Shown in pieces: positions 8,198 to 16,749 of a stretch of 45,207 bases of DNA. The notes beneath the pieces were generated by a model that had not been told where the DNA came from, did no database searches, and saw nothing but the letters and a program-made list of their open reading frames with translations. Both the position numbers and the translations under genes were made by a program. The number at the start of each line of letters is the position of its first letter. Positions within the stretch are counted from its first letter, which is position 1. Source of the stretch: Patescibacteria group bacterium (GTDB taxonomy: Bacteria > Patescibacteriota > Microgenomatia > UBA12405); contig WARW01000023.1 of NCBI GenBank assembly GCA_013387215.1, positions 1 to 45,207 on the forward strand, written 5' to 3'.

Positions 8198-9303
8198 TAG
8201 GAATCGATGGCAACGAAGCAAACATTAAAAATAGAGTCGGTGTTGGTCAATATGCCTACAATCTTTTAGTCAATCTTCAAAAAGTTGACACTAAAAATCA
8301 ATACATTATTTATTTGAAAGACAAACCAGCTGCCGACTTGCCTCAAGAAACACCAGGCTGGCATTATAAAGTTTTTGGTCCCAAGAAACTTTGGACAAAA
8401 ATATCATTACCAATTCATCTTTTTTTACAAAAAGAAAAATTAGACCTATTTTTTTCTCCAAGCCACTATTCACCTCAGTTTTGCCCCTGTCCCACTATCC
8501 CCACAATCCACGATCTTGGATATCTTCAATATCAAGATCAATTTACAAAAAAAGATTTATACCAACTAATTAATTGGACTAAAAGTTCTATCAAAAAAGC
8601 CAAAGAAATCGTTACTGTTTCTAAATTTTCTCAAGATGAAATTATAAAAACTTATTGCATACCTAAATCGAAAATCACTATTGCTTATAATGGTGTTGAC
8701 GCACCTCCGGAAATTTCTGATAAAGAATCCAAAAATACACTCAAAAAATTTAATATCAGCGATCCTTACTTTTTATATTTAGGAACCTTAAAACCAAACA
8801 AAAATATCCCTTTTTTAATTAAATCTTTTTCTAAATTTTTAATAGACAATCCTCAACTTAAAAACCACAAGCTCGTTATTGCTGGTAAAAAAGGCTGGCT
8901 TTTTAATGAAATCTTTAAAACAGTTAAAGACGAACATCTAGAAAATCACGTAATTTTTACAGACTTTATTACCGAACTAGAAAAATGGGTTTTATATAAA
9001 AATTCAATTTGTTTCATTTTGCCCAGCACTTATGAAGGTTTCGGAATTCCGCTTATCGAAGCCATGAAAATAGGAACCCCAACTATATCAAGTAATATTG
9101 ATGTATTAAAAGAAGTTGTTGGAGAGGCCGGTGAATTTATTGATCTGAACAACATAAATGATCTTTCCAAAAAATTAGTCTTGATGTGTTCAGATTCGAC
9201 CCGTCTTAAGTTCCAAAAACTTGGTAAAGTAAGAGCAGAAAAATTTTCTTGGGAAAACACTGCGCGTTCAGTTTTAAAAGCATTTGATAAAGCGGCTGCA
9301 TAA
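8191..9303 (+). CDS. GT4 family glycosyltransferase
   Basis: A 370-aa GT-B protein closely similar in layout to the one at 6394-7527. It opens with LIGIDGNEANIKNRVGVGQY, has PTIHDLGYLQYQDQF in the N-domain, LGTLKPNKNIPFLIKSF at the donor-domain start, and the complete E-x7-E signature in STYEGFGIPLIEAMKIGTPTISS (near residue 280). It overlaps the methyltransferase by seven bases but also has its own TATAAT 6 bases before the start. It probably adds a hexose to the lipid-linked repeat. Confidence 0.88.
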   Translation: MLIGIDGNEANIKNRVGVGQYAYNLLVNLQKVDTKNQYIIYLKDKPAADLPQETPGWHYKVFGPKKLWTKISLPIHLFLQKEKLDLFFSPSHYSPQFCPCPTIPTIHDLGYLQYQDQFTKKDLYQLINWTKSSIKKAKEIVTVSKFSQDEIIKTYCIPKSKITIAYNGVDAPPEISDKESKNTLKKFNISDPYFLYLGTLKPNKNIPFLIKSFSKFLIDNPQLKNHKLVIAGKKGWLFNEIFKTVKDEHLENHVIFTDFITELEKWVLYKNSICFILPSTYEGFGIPLIEAMKIGTPTISSNIDVLKEVVGEAGEFIDLNNINDLSKKLVLMCSDSTRLKFQKLGKVRAEKFSWENTARSVLKAFDKAAA

Positions 9304-9318
9304 TTATTATCTACACGC

Positions 9319-9324
9319 TATAAT
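9319..9324 (+). promoter_or_regulatory. -10 element of a putative leaderless promoter
   Basis: Perfect TATAAT 6 bases (AAACAC) before the ATG at 9331, with the same spacing as at 8179. It lies in the 27-base gap after the preceding gene. No ribosome binding site is visible. Confidence 0.55.
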
Positions 9325-9330
9325 AAACAC

Positions 9331-9924
9331 ATGTTGGATAGAACCGGTAAAAATTTAACTAGTAAAGAAATTGTTTATAAATCAATAATTAGGTTTAAAA
9401 CTATTCTGTTAGAGTTTTGGCTTATGATTCTTCGCTGGGTTGGCTACATTCCAATTCATACAGTTCGAAAATTTTTTTACATTATGTCAGGCATAAATAT
9501 GCCCTTTAATTCCACTATACATATGTGGGCTAATTTCTTTAATCCTCAAAACATTACTATTGGCAAAGATACTATTATTGGCGATCATTGTTTTTTGGAT
9601 GGACGGGCTCCTTTGAAAATTGGCAATCATGTTGGCATTGCCAGCCAAGTTTTAATCTATAATGATGAACACGATTTAAGCTCGGATTCTTACGATAATT
9701 CTTTTGGTCCGGTCACCATTGAAGATTATGTTTTTATTGGTCCGCGTGCCATAATCCTACCTAATATCAAAATAGGTAAAGGTGCAGTGGTTGCTGCTGG
9801 AGCAGTTGTCACAAAAGATATTCCTGATTTTGAAATCTGGGGCGGAGTGCCTGCAAAAAAAATTAATGATCGAAAAATAAAAAACCCAAATTATACTTTG
9901 GGTCGCGCAATGTTATTTCAATAA
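9331..9924 (+). CDS. left-handed beta-helix (hexapeptide repeat) acyltransferase
   Basis: A 197-aa protein of the LacA/WbbJ/maltose-acetyltransferase type, expected to transfer an acetyl group from acetyl-CoA to a sugar hydroxyl. Hexapeptide repeats are clear from about residue 70 (ITIGKDTIIGDHCFLDG) to the C-terminus (YVFIGPRAIILPNIKIGKG and GAVVAAGAVVTKDIPDFEIW). The catalytic His is probably in IYNDEHDLSS. It closes with the typical GGVPAKKI. An N-terminal hydrophobic segment (about residues 28-45) may peripherally bind the membrane. Most likely O-acetylation of the polysaccharide. Confidence 0.88.
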   Translation: MLDRTGKNLTSKEIVYKSIIRFKTILLEFWLMILRWVGYIPIHTVRKFFYIMSGINMPFNSTIHMWANFFNPQNITIGKDTIIGDHCFLDGRAPLKIGNHVGIASQVLIYNDEHDLSSDSYDNSFGPVTIEDYVFIGPRAIILPNIKIGKGAVVAAGAVVTKDIPDFEIWGGVPAKKINDRKIKNPNYTLGRAMLFQ

Positions 9925-9926
9925 AT

Positions 9927-10478
9927 ATGAAAATTAAAATATTCTCAGCAATATTTTTGCTAATCATCAATATTTTTGCTGTACTTTATATCCTCAGTCC
10001 AACCCCACAAATTCCCGATCTCCCTAACAGCGTCAAATCAAACCTACCAGGTGATACTACCCAAATATCAAACGTTTCTGCCTACTACACCAACATGTCT
10101 CGAGCAGAAGTTATGAATTTTTATTACACCGCTTTTAATGGTCCTCTTCAAACTAAAATTAACTATCCACCTGAAAAAGCTAAAGAAATTATTACTGACA
10201 CCATTCAAAGTTATTATCTTGAAGAAATTGTTCTGCCACTAAAAGAATCTCTTTATGTAAATGGTTTTGAATGGGCTAATGATGTTTTTACTAAACCAGA
10301 AAAAAGAGTGATGAATAAACTCATTTACAATGGAGTTGAATATAAATCCAAAATTACCATCAGAACTTTTACTGCTTCAATTCCCGAGCGTCTTGCAGTT
10401 TTATTTTTCACCGAAGCTGTTTTAATTGTTACTATCTTAACTTTTAAATTCTTTTTAGTTCGCAAAAAACATGCTTAA
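9927..10478 (+). CDS. unrecognised protein with terminal membrane helices
   Basis: A 183-aa protein I do not recognise. It has a hydrophobic helix at each end (residues 4-24 and 152-176) and a roughly 125-residue middle rich in Tyr, Lys and Pro (PTPQIPDLPNSVKSNLPGD, YYTNMSRAEVMNFYYTAF). This predicts an external domain held between two helices, with the basic C-terminal tail KKHA in the cytoplasm. It lies two bases after the acyltransferase and overlaps the following glycosyltransferase by eight bases, so it is part of the glycan operon. It could be a chain-length or assembly factor, but it does not show the proline-glycine motif of Wzz. Confidence 0.7.
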   Translation: MKIKIFSAIFLLIINIFAVLYILSPTPQIPDLPNSVKSNLPGDTTQISNVSAYYTNMSRAEVMNFYYTAFNGPLQTKINYPPEKAKEIITDTIQSYYLEEIVLPLKESLYVNGFEWANDVFTKPEKRVMNKLIYNGVEYKSKITIRTFTASIPERLAVLFFTEAVLIVTILTFKFFLVRKKHA

Positions 10479-11427
10479 ACCTGTTTTATCTATTATTATC
10501 GTCTCCTACAATACCTGCGATCTTACTGTAAATTGCATCAAATCTGTTTTAAAAGACAAAGGTTTAACTTTCGATTTGGATAAAATTTCCAACAACAATC
10601 TAATACCCGCTGAAATAATAGTAATCGACAATAACTCCAAAGATGATTCTATAAAAAAACTTAAAAACCTTAAAAAAATTATTTTAATAGAAAATAAAAA
10701 TAATTCCGGTTTTGGAAAAGCCAACAATCAAGGTTTAAAAATCGCTCAAGGCAATTATGTTTTATTTTTGAATTCTGACACCATAATTCTTCATTCAGCT
10801 ATCAGTCAAAGCCTTGATTGGTTATCCTCACATCCAGAAGCTTCAACCTGTACGGCTCAATTATTAAATAAAGATAAAACCATTCAAGCTAGCGGGGGAT
10901 ACTTTCCTAATTTACTAAATGTACTTACTTGGTGTTTAAGCCTTGACGACCTACCACTTGTCAATAAAATTATAAAACCCATACATCCACATACACCAAA
11001 TTTTTATACACACGATAAATTTTATACATCTGACCACCAGCAAGATTGGGTCACTGGCGCTTTTATGTTAACCAGAAAACCCATTCTTAATAAAACCAAA
11101 GGATTTGATGAAAATTATTTTATGTACGGCGAAGAACTTGAACTTTCCTATAGGATTAAAAAAAATACTCCTCAAAATCAAGTTTGGTATTTAATTGGCC
11201 CCCAGATTATTCATCTTGGAGGAGCTTCTGCGGTAAATAAAATTGACCCCATTATCAATGAATATCTAGGCATTTTGTCTTTCTTCAATAAACACAAATC
11301 CAAACAACAATATAATATTGTTAAACTATTAATCAAAGCCAATGCTATTCTTAGAAGCATAGTTTATTTTATCTTTGGACAAAAAAACACGTCACTATTT
11401 TATATAAAAGCATGTTCAAAAATTTAA
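10471..11427 (+). CDS. GT2 family glycosyltransferase
   Basis: A 318-aa inverting GT-A protein. Motifs are SIIIVSYNTCDLTVNCIKS (N-terminus), IIVIDNNSKDDS, GFGKANNQGLKIAQG, FLNSDTII as the DxD-equivalent, and FDENYFMYGEELELSYRIK for the catalytic-base helix. The family includes rhamnosyltransferases and dTDP-sugar transferases. The region after residue 145 (TWCLSLDDLPLVNKIIK) is longer than in the relatives at 5426 and 14046. It overlaps both neighbours and so is translationally coupled. Donor unknown. Confidence 0.87.
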   Translation: MLKPVLSIIIVSYNTCDLTVNCIKSVLKDKGLTFDLDKISNNNLIPAEIIVIDNNSKDDSIKKLKNLKKIILIENKNNSGFGKANNQGLKIAQGNYVLFLNSDTIILHSAISQSLDWLSSHPEASTCTAQLLNKDKTIQASGGYFPNLLNVLTWCLSLDDLPLVNKIIKPIHPHTPNFYTHDKFYTSDHQQDWVTGAFMLTRKPILNKTKGFDENYFMYGEELELSYRIKKNTPQNQVWYLIGPQIIHLGGASAVNKIDPIINEYLGILSFFNKHKSKQQYNIVKLLIKANAILRSIVYFIFGQKNTSLFYIKACSKI

Positions 11428-12839
11428 ATATATTTCGAAGCCTGATTGCTATCTTAATTCTATTTATTCCTTTATATCCAAAATTTCCTTTGGCTAGTGT
11501 TGCTGGAACATATGTTGCAATTCGTCTTGATGATATTGTCATAACTGCTGTCATATTAATTTGGGTAATTTATCAAATTATTAAAGGGTTACCAGTCTTA
11601 AAAATAAAAGTTAGTCGACTATTTATTGTCTATCTTTTGGCTATAATTGCTTCTACCATTTACTCAATTTTTATCTATCAAACTGATCCAAAAAACATTC
11701 TAATTTTAAATATGCTTCGACGTTTTGAATATATGTCGCTTTTCTTTATTGCCATAGATTCAATAAAAACTTTAAAAGACCTAAAGTTTCCTTACATATT
11801 CTTTTTACTAGGAACTGCGTTTGTTGATTTCTATGGTTACGGACAAAAATATCTTAGTTTTCCAGTTGTTTCGACCATGAATTCAGAGTTTTCAAAAGGC
11901 CAATTATTACAAATGGACATATGGACAAGAGTTAGTTCTACTTTCGCTGGTCACTACGATTTAGCTGCATACTTAAGTTTTGCTTTAATTATTATTGGTG
12001 TTGCTGTCATTATTTCCAAAAATATACCTTTAAAAATTATTAGCTTTATTGTCTGGTTGGCCTCGTTCCAAATTCTTTCATACACTGCATCTCGAGTTTC
12101 TATTTTTGCTTTCTGGGGAGGCATGACTCTTACTTTACTTTTTCTTCGTAAATATCTATGGATTATTCCAGTAACTTTCGCCGTTATTTTTAGTATGTTC
12201 AACTCAAAAGATCTTAACCAAAGACTCTTAGCCACCATTCCTGCACTTAAAACTCAGCTCGCCATACTTGAAACCAAAAAAAACACTTCCACTGCCATTC
12301 CAACAATTACACTTGAACCCACACCTGTAATAGCTGCAATCCCTTCTGGAAAACTATTACCAACATTAAAGCCAACACCAATAATTGTCCGTCATGTTCT
12401 TCCAGATGAACAACAGCCAATTGATTCTGACGTCGGAGTTGCTCGTTCGGGTGAAATTCGCTTTCAAGTCGAATGGCCAAGAGCAATAAATGCGTTAAAG
12501 AAAAACCCATTACTTGGTACGGGATTAGGATCCTTAACCTTAGCCACCGACAATGATTATTTGAGATTATTTGGAGAAAGTGGCATCCTTGGTTTTATTA
12601 CTTTCATGGCAATTCAATTTTATTTTATTATCAAAACAATCCCTATAATCTTTAAGAAACATCATGAATTTAACGACATATTATGTTTAGTATTTCTAGG
12701 CTGTCAGATAACAACTTTAGCCAACGCTATTTTTATTGATGTTTTCGAATCATCAAAACCTGCATACATGTTCTGGATATTTATGGGTATCTTTTTTCAA
12801 GCTCTTAATTTAAAAAGTACAAATAAAAATACAACATGA
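11412..12839 (+). CDS. O-antigen ligase / polymerase-like membrane protein (Wzy_C/WaaL family)
   Basis: A 475-aa multi-pass membrane protein with about 11 hydrophobic helices. It ends with the family pattern: ARSGEIRFQVEWPRAINALK, then KNPLLGTGLGSLTLATDNDYL and GESGILGF. This corresponds to the large periplasmic loop of O-antigen ligases and Wzy polymerases, which polymerise or transfer lipid-linked glycans outside the membrane. Unusually, the loop contains a Pro/Thr-rich insertion at about residues 290-330 (PTITLEPTPVIAA, LPTLKPTPIIV). It overlaps the upstream glycosyltransferase by 16 bases and the downstream one by four. Whether it polymerises or ligates cannot be told. Confidence 0.8.
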   Translation: MFKNLNIFRSLIAILILFIPLYPKFPLASVAGTYVAIRLDDIVITAVILIWVIYQIIKGLPVLKIKVSRLFIVYLLAIIASTIYSIFIYQTDPKNILILNMLRRFEYMSLFFIAIDSIKTLKDLKFPYIFFLLGTAFVDFYGYGQKYLSFPVVSTMNSEFSKGQLLQMDIWTRVSSTFAGHYDLAAYLSFALIIIGVAVIISKNIPLKIISFIVWLASFQILSYTASRVSIFAFWGGMTLTLLFLRKYLWIIPVTFAVIFSMFNSKDLNQRLLATIPALKTQLAILETKKNTSTAIPTITLEPTPVIAAIPSGKLLPTLKPTPIIVRHVLPDEQQPIDSDVGVARSGEIRFQVEWPRAINALKKNPLLGTGLGSLTLATDNDYLRLFGESGILGFITFMAIQFYFIIKTIPIIFKKHHEFNDILCLVFLGCQITTLANAIFIDVFESSKPAYMFWIFMGIFFQALNLKSTNKNTT

Positions 12840-14059
12840 AATCAAAAACCAAAAGAAAGATTTTGATGATTACGCCATATATTCCCAGATTATCTCAATC
12901 GGGCGGCCAAAATAGTTCGTATTATTCAATTAAATATTTATCCCCGGATAATGATATAACTCTCATCTGCTTAAGTCCCGATAACGAAGGTTTAGAAGAC
13001 GTAAAAAAATATTGTTCCAAGGTTATTGTTGTTGAAAGAGGAAAAACTTGGGATCCTAAAAAAGTTTTAATTACCGCTTTTAGCCCTTATCCATTTTTGG
13101 TTGTCAAACATATCAACAAAAAATTTCGGGAAACTATCCAGCATGAGTTAAACACCAACTCTTTTGATCTAATTCACTGTGACTGTTTTTACCCAATGCC
13201 AAATATTCCTAAAACAAAAATACCAATTGTCTTAGTCGACTTAACTGTTGAATATGCTGTTTATCAACACTATGTTGAAACCCTAACTGGCTGGAAAAAG
13301 CTTGCAGCTCCATTGTTATGGATTGATGTCTTCAAATTAAAATTTTGGGAAACTCATTTTTGGAAAAACACCCGAACTGTTGTTGCTTTTGCCCAAGAAG
13401 ACCAAGAGTTGATTTCTAAAATTACTAAACGTAACGATATTAAACTTTTCCAAAATGGTGTTGATAATAAATTTTTTGAATCAAAACCAAAAACTAAAAA
13501 GAGTTCTTTTCCATCAATTTTATTTGGCATTTCTAATATGAAATGGATGCAGAACCGTGAATCGGTTGAAATGATTATTAAAGATGTATGGCCAAAAATA
13601 AAAAAAGAAATACCCGAATGTAAATTCTATATAATTGGACGTCATGCTCCAGACTACTATGCCCATTATCGATCCGAAGATATTACCGTAGAAGAGGCAG
13701 ATTTTGATGGCAAAGAGCACGATCCAATGTATTATTATCAATTTTGCTGGGTTTTAGTTGCACCTATGGGCAGTGGTGGTGGCACTCGAAATAAATTTCT
13801 CGAATCTATGGCATGCCGTCTTCCTATCGTTACTACACCTGAAGGAATGGGTGGTATTAAAATCGAAAACTATAAAGAATCTATTATCTGTGATTACAAT
13901 AAAGTCGCTGCCAATACTATTAAATTATTAAAAAACGATAAGATTAGAACCAAAATGGGGGAAGCAGCCAACGAATTAATCAAAAGTAAATATTCTTATC
14001 AAAGTAGCGTCAAAGGTCTTAATCAAATTTACAGAGAAATCACCAATGAAAAAAAATAA
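12836..14059 (+). CDS. GT4-like glycosyltransferase
   Basis: A 407-aa GT-B protein. It begins with ILMITPYIPRLSQSGGQNSSYY, the nucleotide-sugar GT4 N-domain type with a GG loop. The donor domain has SNMKWMQNRESVEMIIK and a C-terminal APMGSGGGTRNKFLESMACRLPIVTT, matching GT4 relatives that carry GGGTR-x-K in place of the usual E-x7-E. Start and stop overlap neighbours by 4 and 14 bases. It belongs to the polysaccharide operon; the donor and acceptor are unknown. Confidence 0.83.
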   Translation: MKSKTKRKILMITPYIPRLSQSGGQNSSYYSIKYLSPDNDITLICLSPDNEGLEDVKKYCSKVIVVERGKTWDPKKVLITAFSPYPFLVVKHINKKFRETIQHELNTNSFDLIHCDCFYPMPNIPKTKIPIVLVDLTVEYAVYQHYVETLTGWKKLAAPLLWIDVFKLKFWETHFWKNTRTVVAFAQEDQELISKITKRNDIKLFQNGVDNKFFESKPKTKKSSFPSILFGISNMKWMQNRESVEMIIKDVWPKIKKEIPECKFYIIGRHAPDYYAHYRSEDITVEEADFDGKEHDPMYYYQFCWVLVAPMGSGGGTRNKFLESMACRLPIVTTPEGMGGIKIENYKESIICDYNKVAANTIKLLKNDKIRTKMGEAANELIKSKYSYQSSVKGLNQIYREITNEKK

Positions 14060-14984
14060 CATTTCGCTTTCGATTGTCATTCTTAACTACAATTCTGGTA
14101 ACTATTTGACTCAATGTATAGAAAGCATAACCAAGTCAAATCTTAATGATTACAAAATTGAGACGCTAATTGTCGATAATAATTCTAGCGATGAATCTTT
14201 TAAACAAGCACAAGCAATAAAAAGCCACAATCCAAACATTTGTCTTAAATTCTTGCCTCTGAAAAATAATCTCGGTTTCGCACATGGAAATAATCAAGGT
14301 GTAAAAGAAATTTCTCCAGAAGCTAAATATGTATTATTTTTGAATCCCGATACAATTGTCGAAGCTGACACTTTAAAAGGAATGATAGATTTTTTTGAGA
14401 ATAATTCCAAAGTAGATGCTGCAACTTGCTTTCTAACTTTAGCTTTAACAGGTAAGATGCAACCTGAATGTCATCGCGGCTTTCCAACTCCCTGGCGATC
14501 ATTTTGCCACTTTTCTGGACTTTCTAAAATATTTCCTCATTCAAGAGCTTTTGCAGGCTACTTTTTGGGACATTTAGATCTAAGTAAAATTCATCAAATT
14601 GAAGCTTGTGTCGGTGCATTTCTGATGCTCAAAAAAGAGGTGGGTGAATCTATTGGGTGGTGGAATGAAAAATATTTCTTTTATGGTGAAGACCTTGATT
14701 TTTGCTATAAACTTAAGCAGTTTAACTACAAACTCTTTTTTAATCCTAAATTTAGGGTAACTCATTTTCAGGGAGTTTCTTCAGGCTTAATTTCACAAAC
14801 AAAACATATTACTCACGCTTCCAGAGAAACAAAATTATTAACAGCTAAAGCTAGTACTGAAGCTATGAGAATTTTTTATCAGGAAAATTTAATAAACAAC
14901 TACCCTGGATTTTTAAAACCGATCATTATGTCTGGAATTAAACTGTTGGAAATTCAAAGAATCATAAAAGCTAGATATTTGTAA
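14046..14984 (+). CDS. GT2 family glycosyltransferase
   Basis: A 312-aa inverting GT-A protein with SIVILNYNSGNYLTQCIES, TLIVDNNSSDES, GFAHGNNQGVKEISPEA, FLNPDTIVEADTL (DxD-equivalent) and WWNEKYFFYGEDLDFCYKLK. It is of the same group as the proteins at 5426 and 10471 (rhamnosyltransferase-like). It is the last gene of the first tightly overlapping run; a 27-base gap with its own -10 element follows. Confidence 0.88.
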   Translation: MKKNNISLSIVILNYNSGNYLTQCIESITKSNLNDYKIETLIVDNNSSDESFKQAQAIKSHNPNICLKFLPLKNNLGFAHGNNQGVKEISPEAKYVLFLNPDTIVEADTLKGMIDFFENNSKVDAATCFLTLALTGKMQPECHRGFPTPWRSFCHFSGLSKIFPHSRAFAGYFLGHLDLSKIHQIEACVGAFLMLKKEVGESIGWWNEKYFFYGEDLDFCYKLKQFNYKLFFNPKFRVTHFQGVSSGLISQTKHITHASRETKLLTAKASTEAMRIFYQENLINNYPGFLKPIIMSGIKLLEIQRIIKARYL

Positions 14985-15000
14985 TTCTTAATAAATTTAT

Positions 15001-15006
15001 TAGAAT
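15001..15006 (+). promoter_or_regulatory. -10 element of a putative leaderless promoter
   Basis: TAGAAT 5 bases (GAATT) before the ATG at 15012. A weak -35-like TTGTAA lies at 14979-14984, a 16-base spacing. No Shine-Dalgarno sequence is present. Confidence 0.45.
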
Positions 15007-15011
15007 GAATT

Positions 15012-15614
15012 ATGAAACTACAAAAAAATAAGATAAAACTAATTGCCATTGCTGTAATTGTTCTAGTTATAATAATAAGTCTAGGGATATTTTTAAAAAA
15101 ACCTAAAACAACAAAAACCGCAGACACATCTAATATTCCAAAAACTGTTGAACAAAGTGATAAAAAAGTTCCCACTCGAAGAGAATATGTAAAAAATGAA
15201 CCTCTCACATACTCCATTGACGCTGCTATCGCTACTTCCAGTAAAACCAATGCAGCATTTGACTACACAGCCACTAAACTAAAATCAATGGCTGATGAAT
15301 GTGGCACTCAGCCTAAGGTAGGCTACTTCGAAAAGTTAATTACCAAATTCAACAATGTAAATAAAACTGTTTACACTTTTAAGCATACTGGAAACAATCA
15401 AGAAGGAGTTTATACTTTAACACTTTTACCAAATAAACCAGCATATATTTCGTTAGATCAATTCAAAAAAGATTTTAACGTTTGTTCAACCAGTGGGAAC
15501 GCTTATCCAATAATGTTAAACAGTAGATGGCTTTTATTCGGAAGTCCATGTGGATCAAACAGTGTTTGTGCTGAGATCGAAAAAGTCCTCAAACCTACTT
15601 TGAAACTAAATTAG
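15012..15614 (+). CDS. unrecognised membrane-anchored extracytoplasmic protein
   Basis: A 200-aa protein with one N-terminal transmembrane helix (residues 9-28), a Lys/Thr-rich linker (about 30-60) and an outer domain of roughly 140 residues. That domain has four cysteines (in DECGTQ, FNVCST, GSPCGSN and SVCAEI), which could form two disulfides. I see no catalytic motif and no family match. It stands alone between two glycosyltransferase runs, with its own -10 hexamer, so it may be a cell-surface or assembly factor. A pilin-like call is not supported because there is no prepilin cleavage site. Confidence 0.7.
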   Translation: MKLQKNKIKLIAIAVIVLVIIISLGIFLKKPKTTKTADTSNIPKTVEQSDKKVPTRREYVKNEPLTYSIDAAIATSSKTNAAFDYTATKLKSMADECGTQPKVGYFEKLITKFNNVNKTVYTFKHTGNNQEGVYTLTLLPNKPAYISLDQFKKDFNVCSTSGNAYPIMLNSRWLLFGSPCGSNSVCAEIEKVLKPTLKLN

Positions 15615-15620
15615 TTTCAA
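15600..15620 (+). repeat. perfect 10-bp inverted repeat over a stop codon
   Basis: TTGAAACTAA and its reverse complement TTAGTTTCAA flank a single A. The repeat spans the stop codon of the upstream gene. There is no clear T-run after it, so it is a weak terminator candidate or an mRNA 3'-end hairpin. Confidence 0.5.
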
Positions 15621-15637
15621 TAATTCTCATTCTCCAG

Positions 15638-15643
15638 TAAAAT
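15638..15643 (+). promoter_or_regulatory. -10 element of a putative leaderless promoter
   Basis: TAAAAT 5 bases (AGGGC) before the ATG at 15649. The AGGG touches the start codon too closely to act as a normal Shine-Dalgarno sequence. Confidence 0.45.
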
Positions 15644-15648
15644 AGGGC

Positions 15649-16749
15649 ATGGAACATATTGTAATTGACGCTCGTTTGTATGGTTCAAAACATACTGGTA
15701 TTGGCCGTTACACAAAAAATCTTCTATTCGCCTTATCTCAAAATCCTAATTTCAAAAAATATAAATTTTCTTTAATTATTTATAAAAACCTAGAATCAGA
15801 AATTAAAAAAGATCTAGGAGATAACTATAATTACATTCCTGTAAACATTCCTCACTACTCACTCCAAGAACAAATTCTTTTACCATTCATTTTGTACCGA
15901 TTAAAACCAGATCTTGTTCATTTTACTCACTTCAATAAACCAATTTTATATTTTGGCAACTCAATAGTCACAATTCACGATCTTATTAAACATTTTTTCA
16001 AAGGTAAAGAAACTACAACTAAAAATCCCTTTTTCTATTGGTTAAAATATTTTGCTTATTTAACACTTGTTAACCTTGTAATTAAAACAAATAACATTAT
16101 TGTTCCTAGTAATTTTTGGAGAGATTATTTGATTGAAAAATTCAAGGTCAATCCACAAAAAATAACCACTACCTACGAAGCTGTCGATAATAACTTTATT
16201 ACTACTAAAAAAACTATTAACAAAGCTCAGGATTATATAATTTATACTGGAAACTTATATCCGCATAAAAATATAAACATAATATTTGAAGCTCTTAAAA
16301 ACTTACCAAATATCAAATTAAAAATTATTTGCGCCAGAAGTTATTTCAGTAAAAGGCTTGAAATCTGTATAAAAGAAATGAAAATTGAAAAACAAGTTGA
16401 ATTTTTAGGATACCTAGATGACAAAGAATTTGTAAATATATACCAAAAAGCAATTGCTTTAGTTCATCCTTCCTTAATGGAAGGCTTCAGCTTAACTGGA
16501 CTGGAAGCAATGGCATTAAATTGCCCAGTGATTGCTTCAAATAGCAGCTGCTTGCCTGAAATTTATGGAAAATCAGTTTTATATTTTGATCCATTAAATT
16601 CTAATGAATTAATAGACCAAATTAATAAACTTCAAAAATCCTCTTCGTTAAGACAAAAATTAATTGAATTAGGCCATAAGCAAGTTTCAAAATATTCTTG
16701 GCAAAAAACTGTTGATTTAACACTCCAAATTTATCAAAAAAATATATAA
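15649..16749 (+). CDS. GT4 family glycosyltransferase
   Basis: A 366-aa GT-B protein opening with IVIDARLYGSKHTGIGRYT, the usual start of mannosyltransferase-like GT4 proteins. The N-domain has VTIHDLIKHFFKGKE; the donor domain has YTGNLYPHKNINIIFEAL and the E-x7-E signature in SLMEGFSLTGLEAMALNCPVIAS (near residue 280). It shares one base with the next start codon (TAATG), so the two are coupled. Probable role: addition of mannose or a related hexose to the repeat unit. Confidence 0.88.
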   Translation: MEHIVIDARLYGSKHTGIGRYTKNLLFALSQNPNFKKYKFSLIIYKNLESEIKKDLGDNYNYIPVNIPHYSLQEQILLPFILYRLKPDLVHFTHFNKPILYFGNSIVTIHDLIKHFFKGKETTTKNPFFYWLKYFAYLTLVNLVIKTNNIIVPSNFWRDYLIEKFKVNPQKITTTYEAVDNNFITTKKTINKAQDYIIYTGNLYPHKNINIIFEALKNLPNIKLKIICARSYFSKRLEICIKEMKIEKQVEFLGYLDDKEFVNIYQKAIALVHPSLMEGFSLTGLEAMALNCPVIASNSSCLPEIYGKSVLYFDPLNSNELIDQINKLQKSSSLRQKLIELGHKQVSKYSWQKTVDLTLQIYQKNI

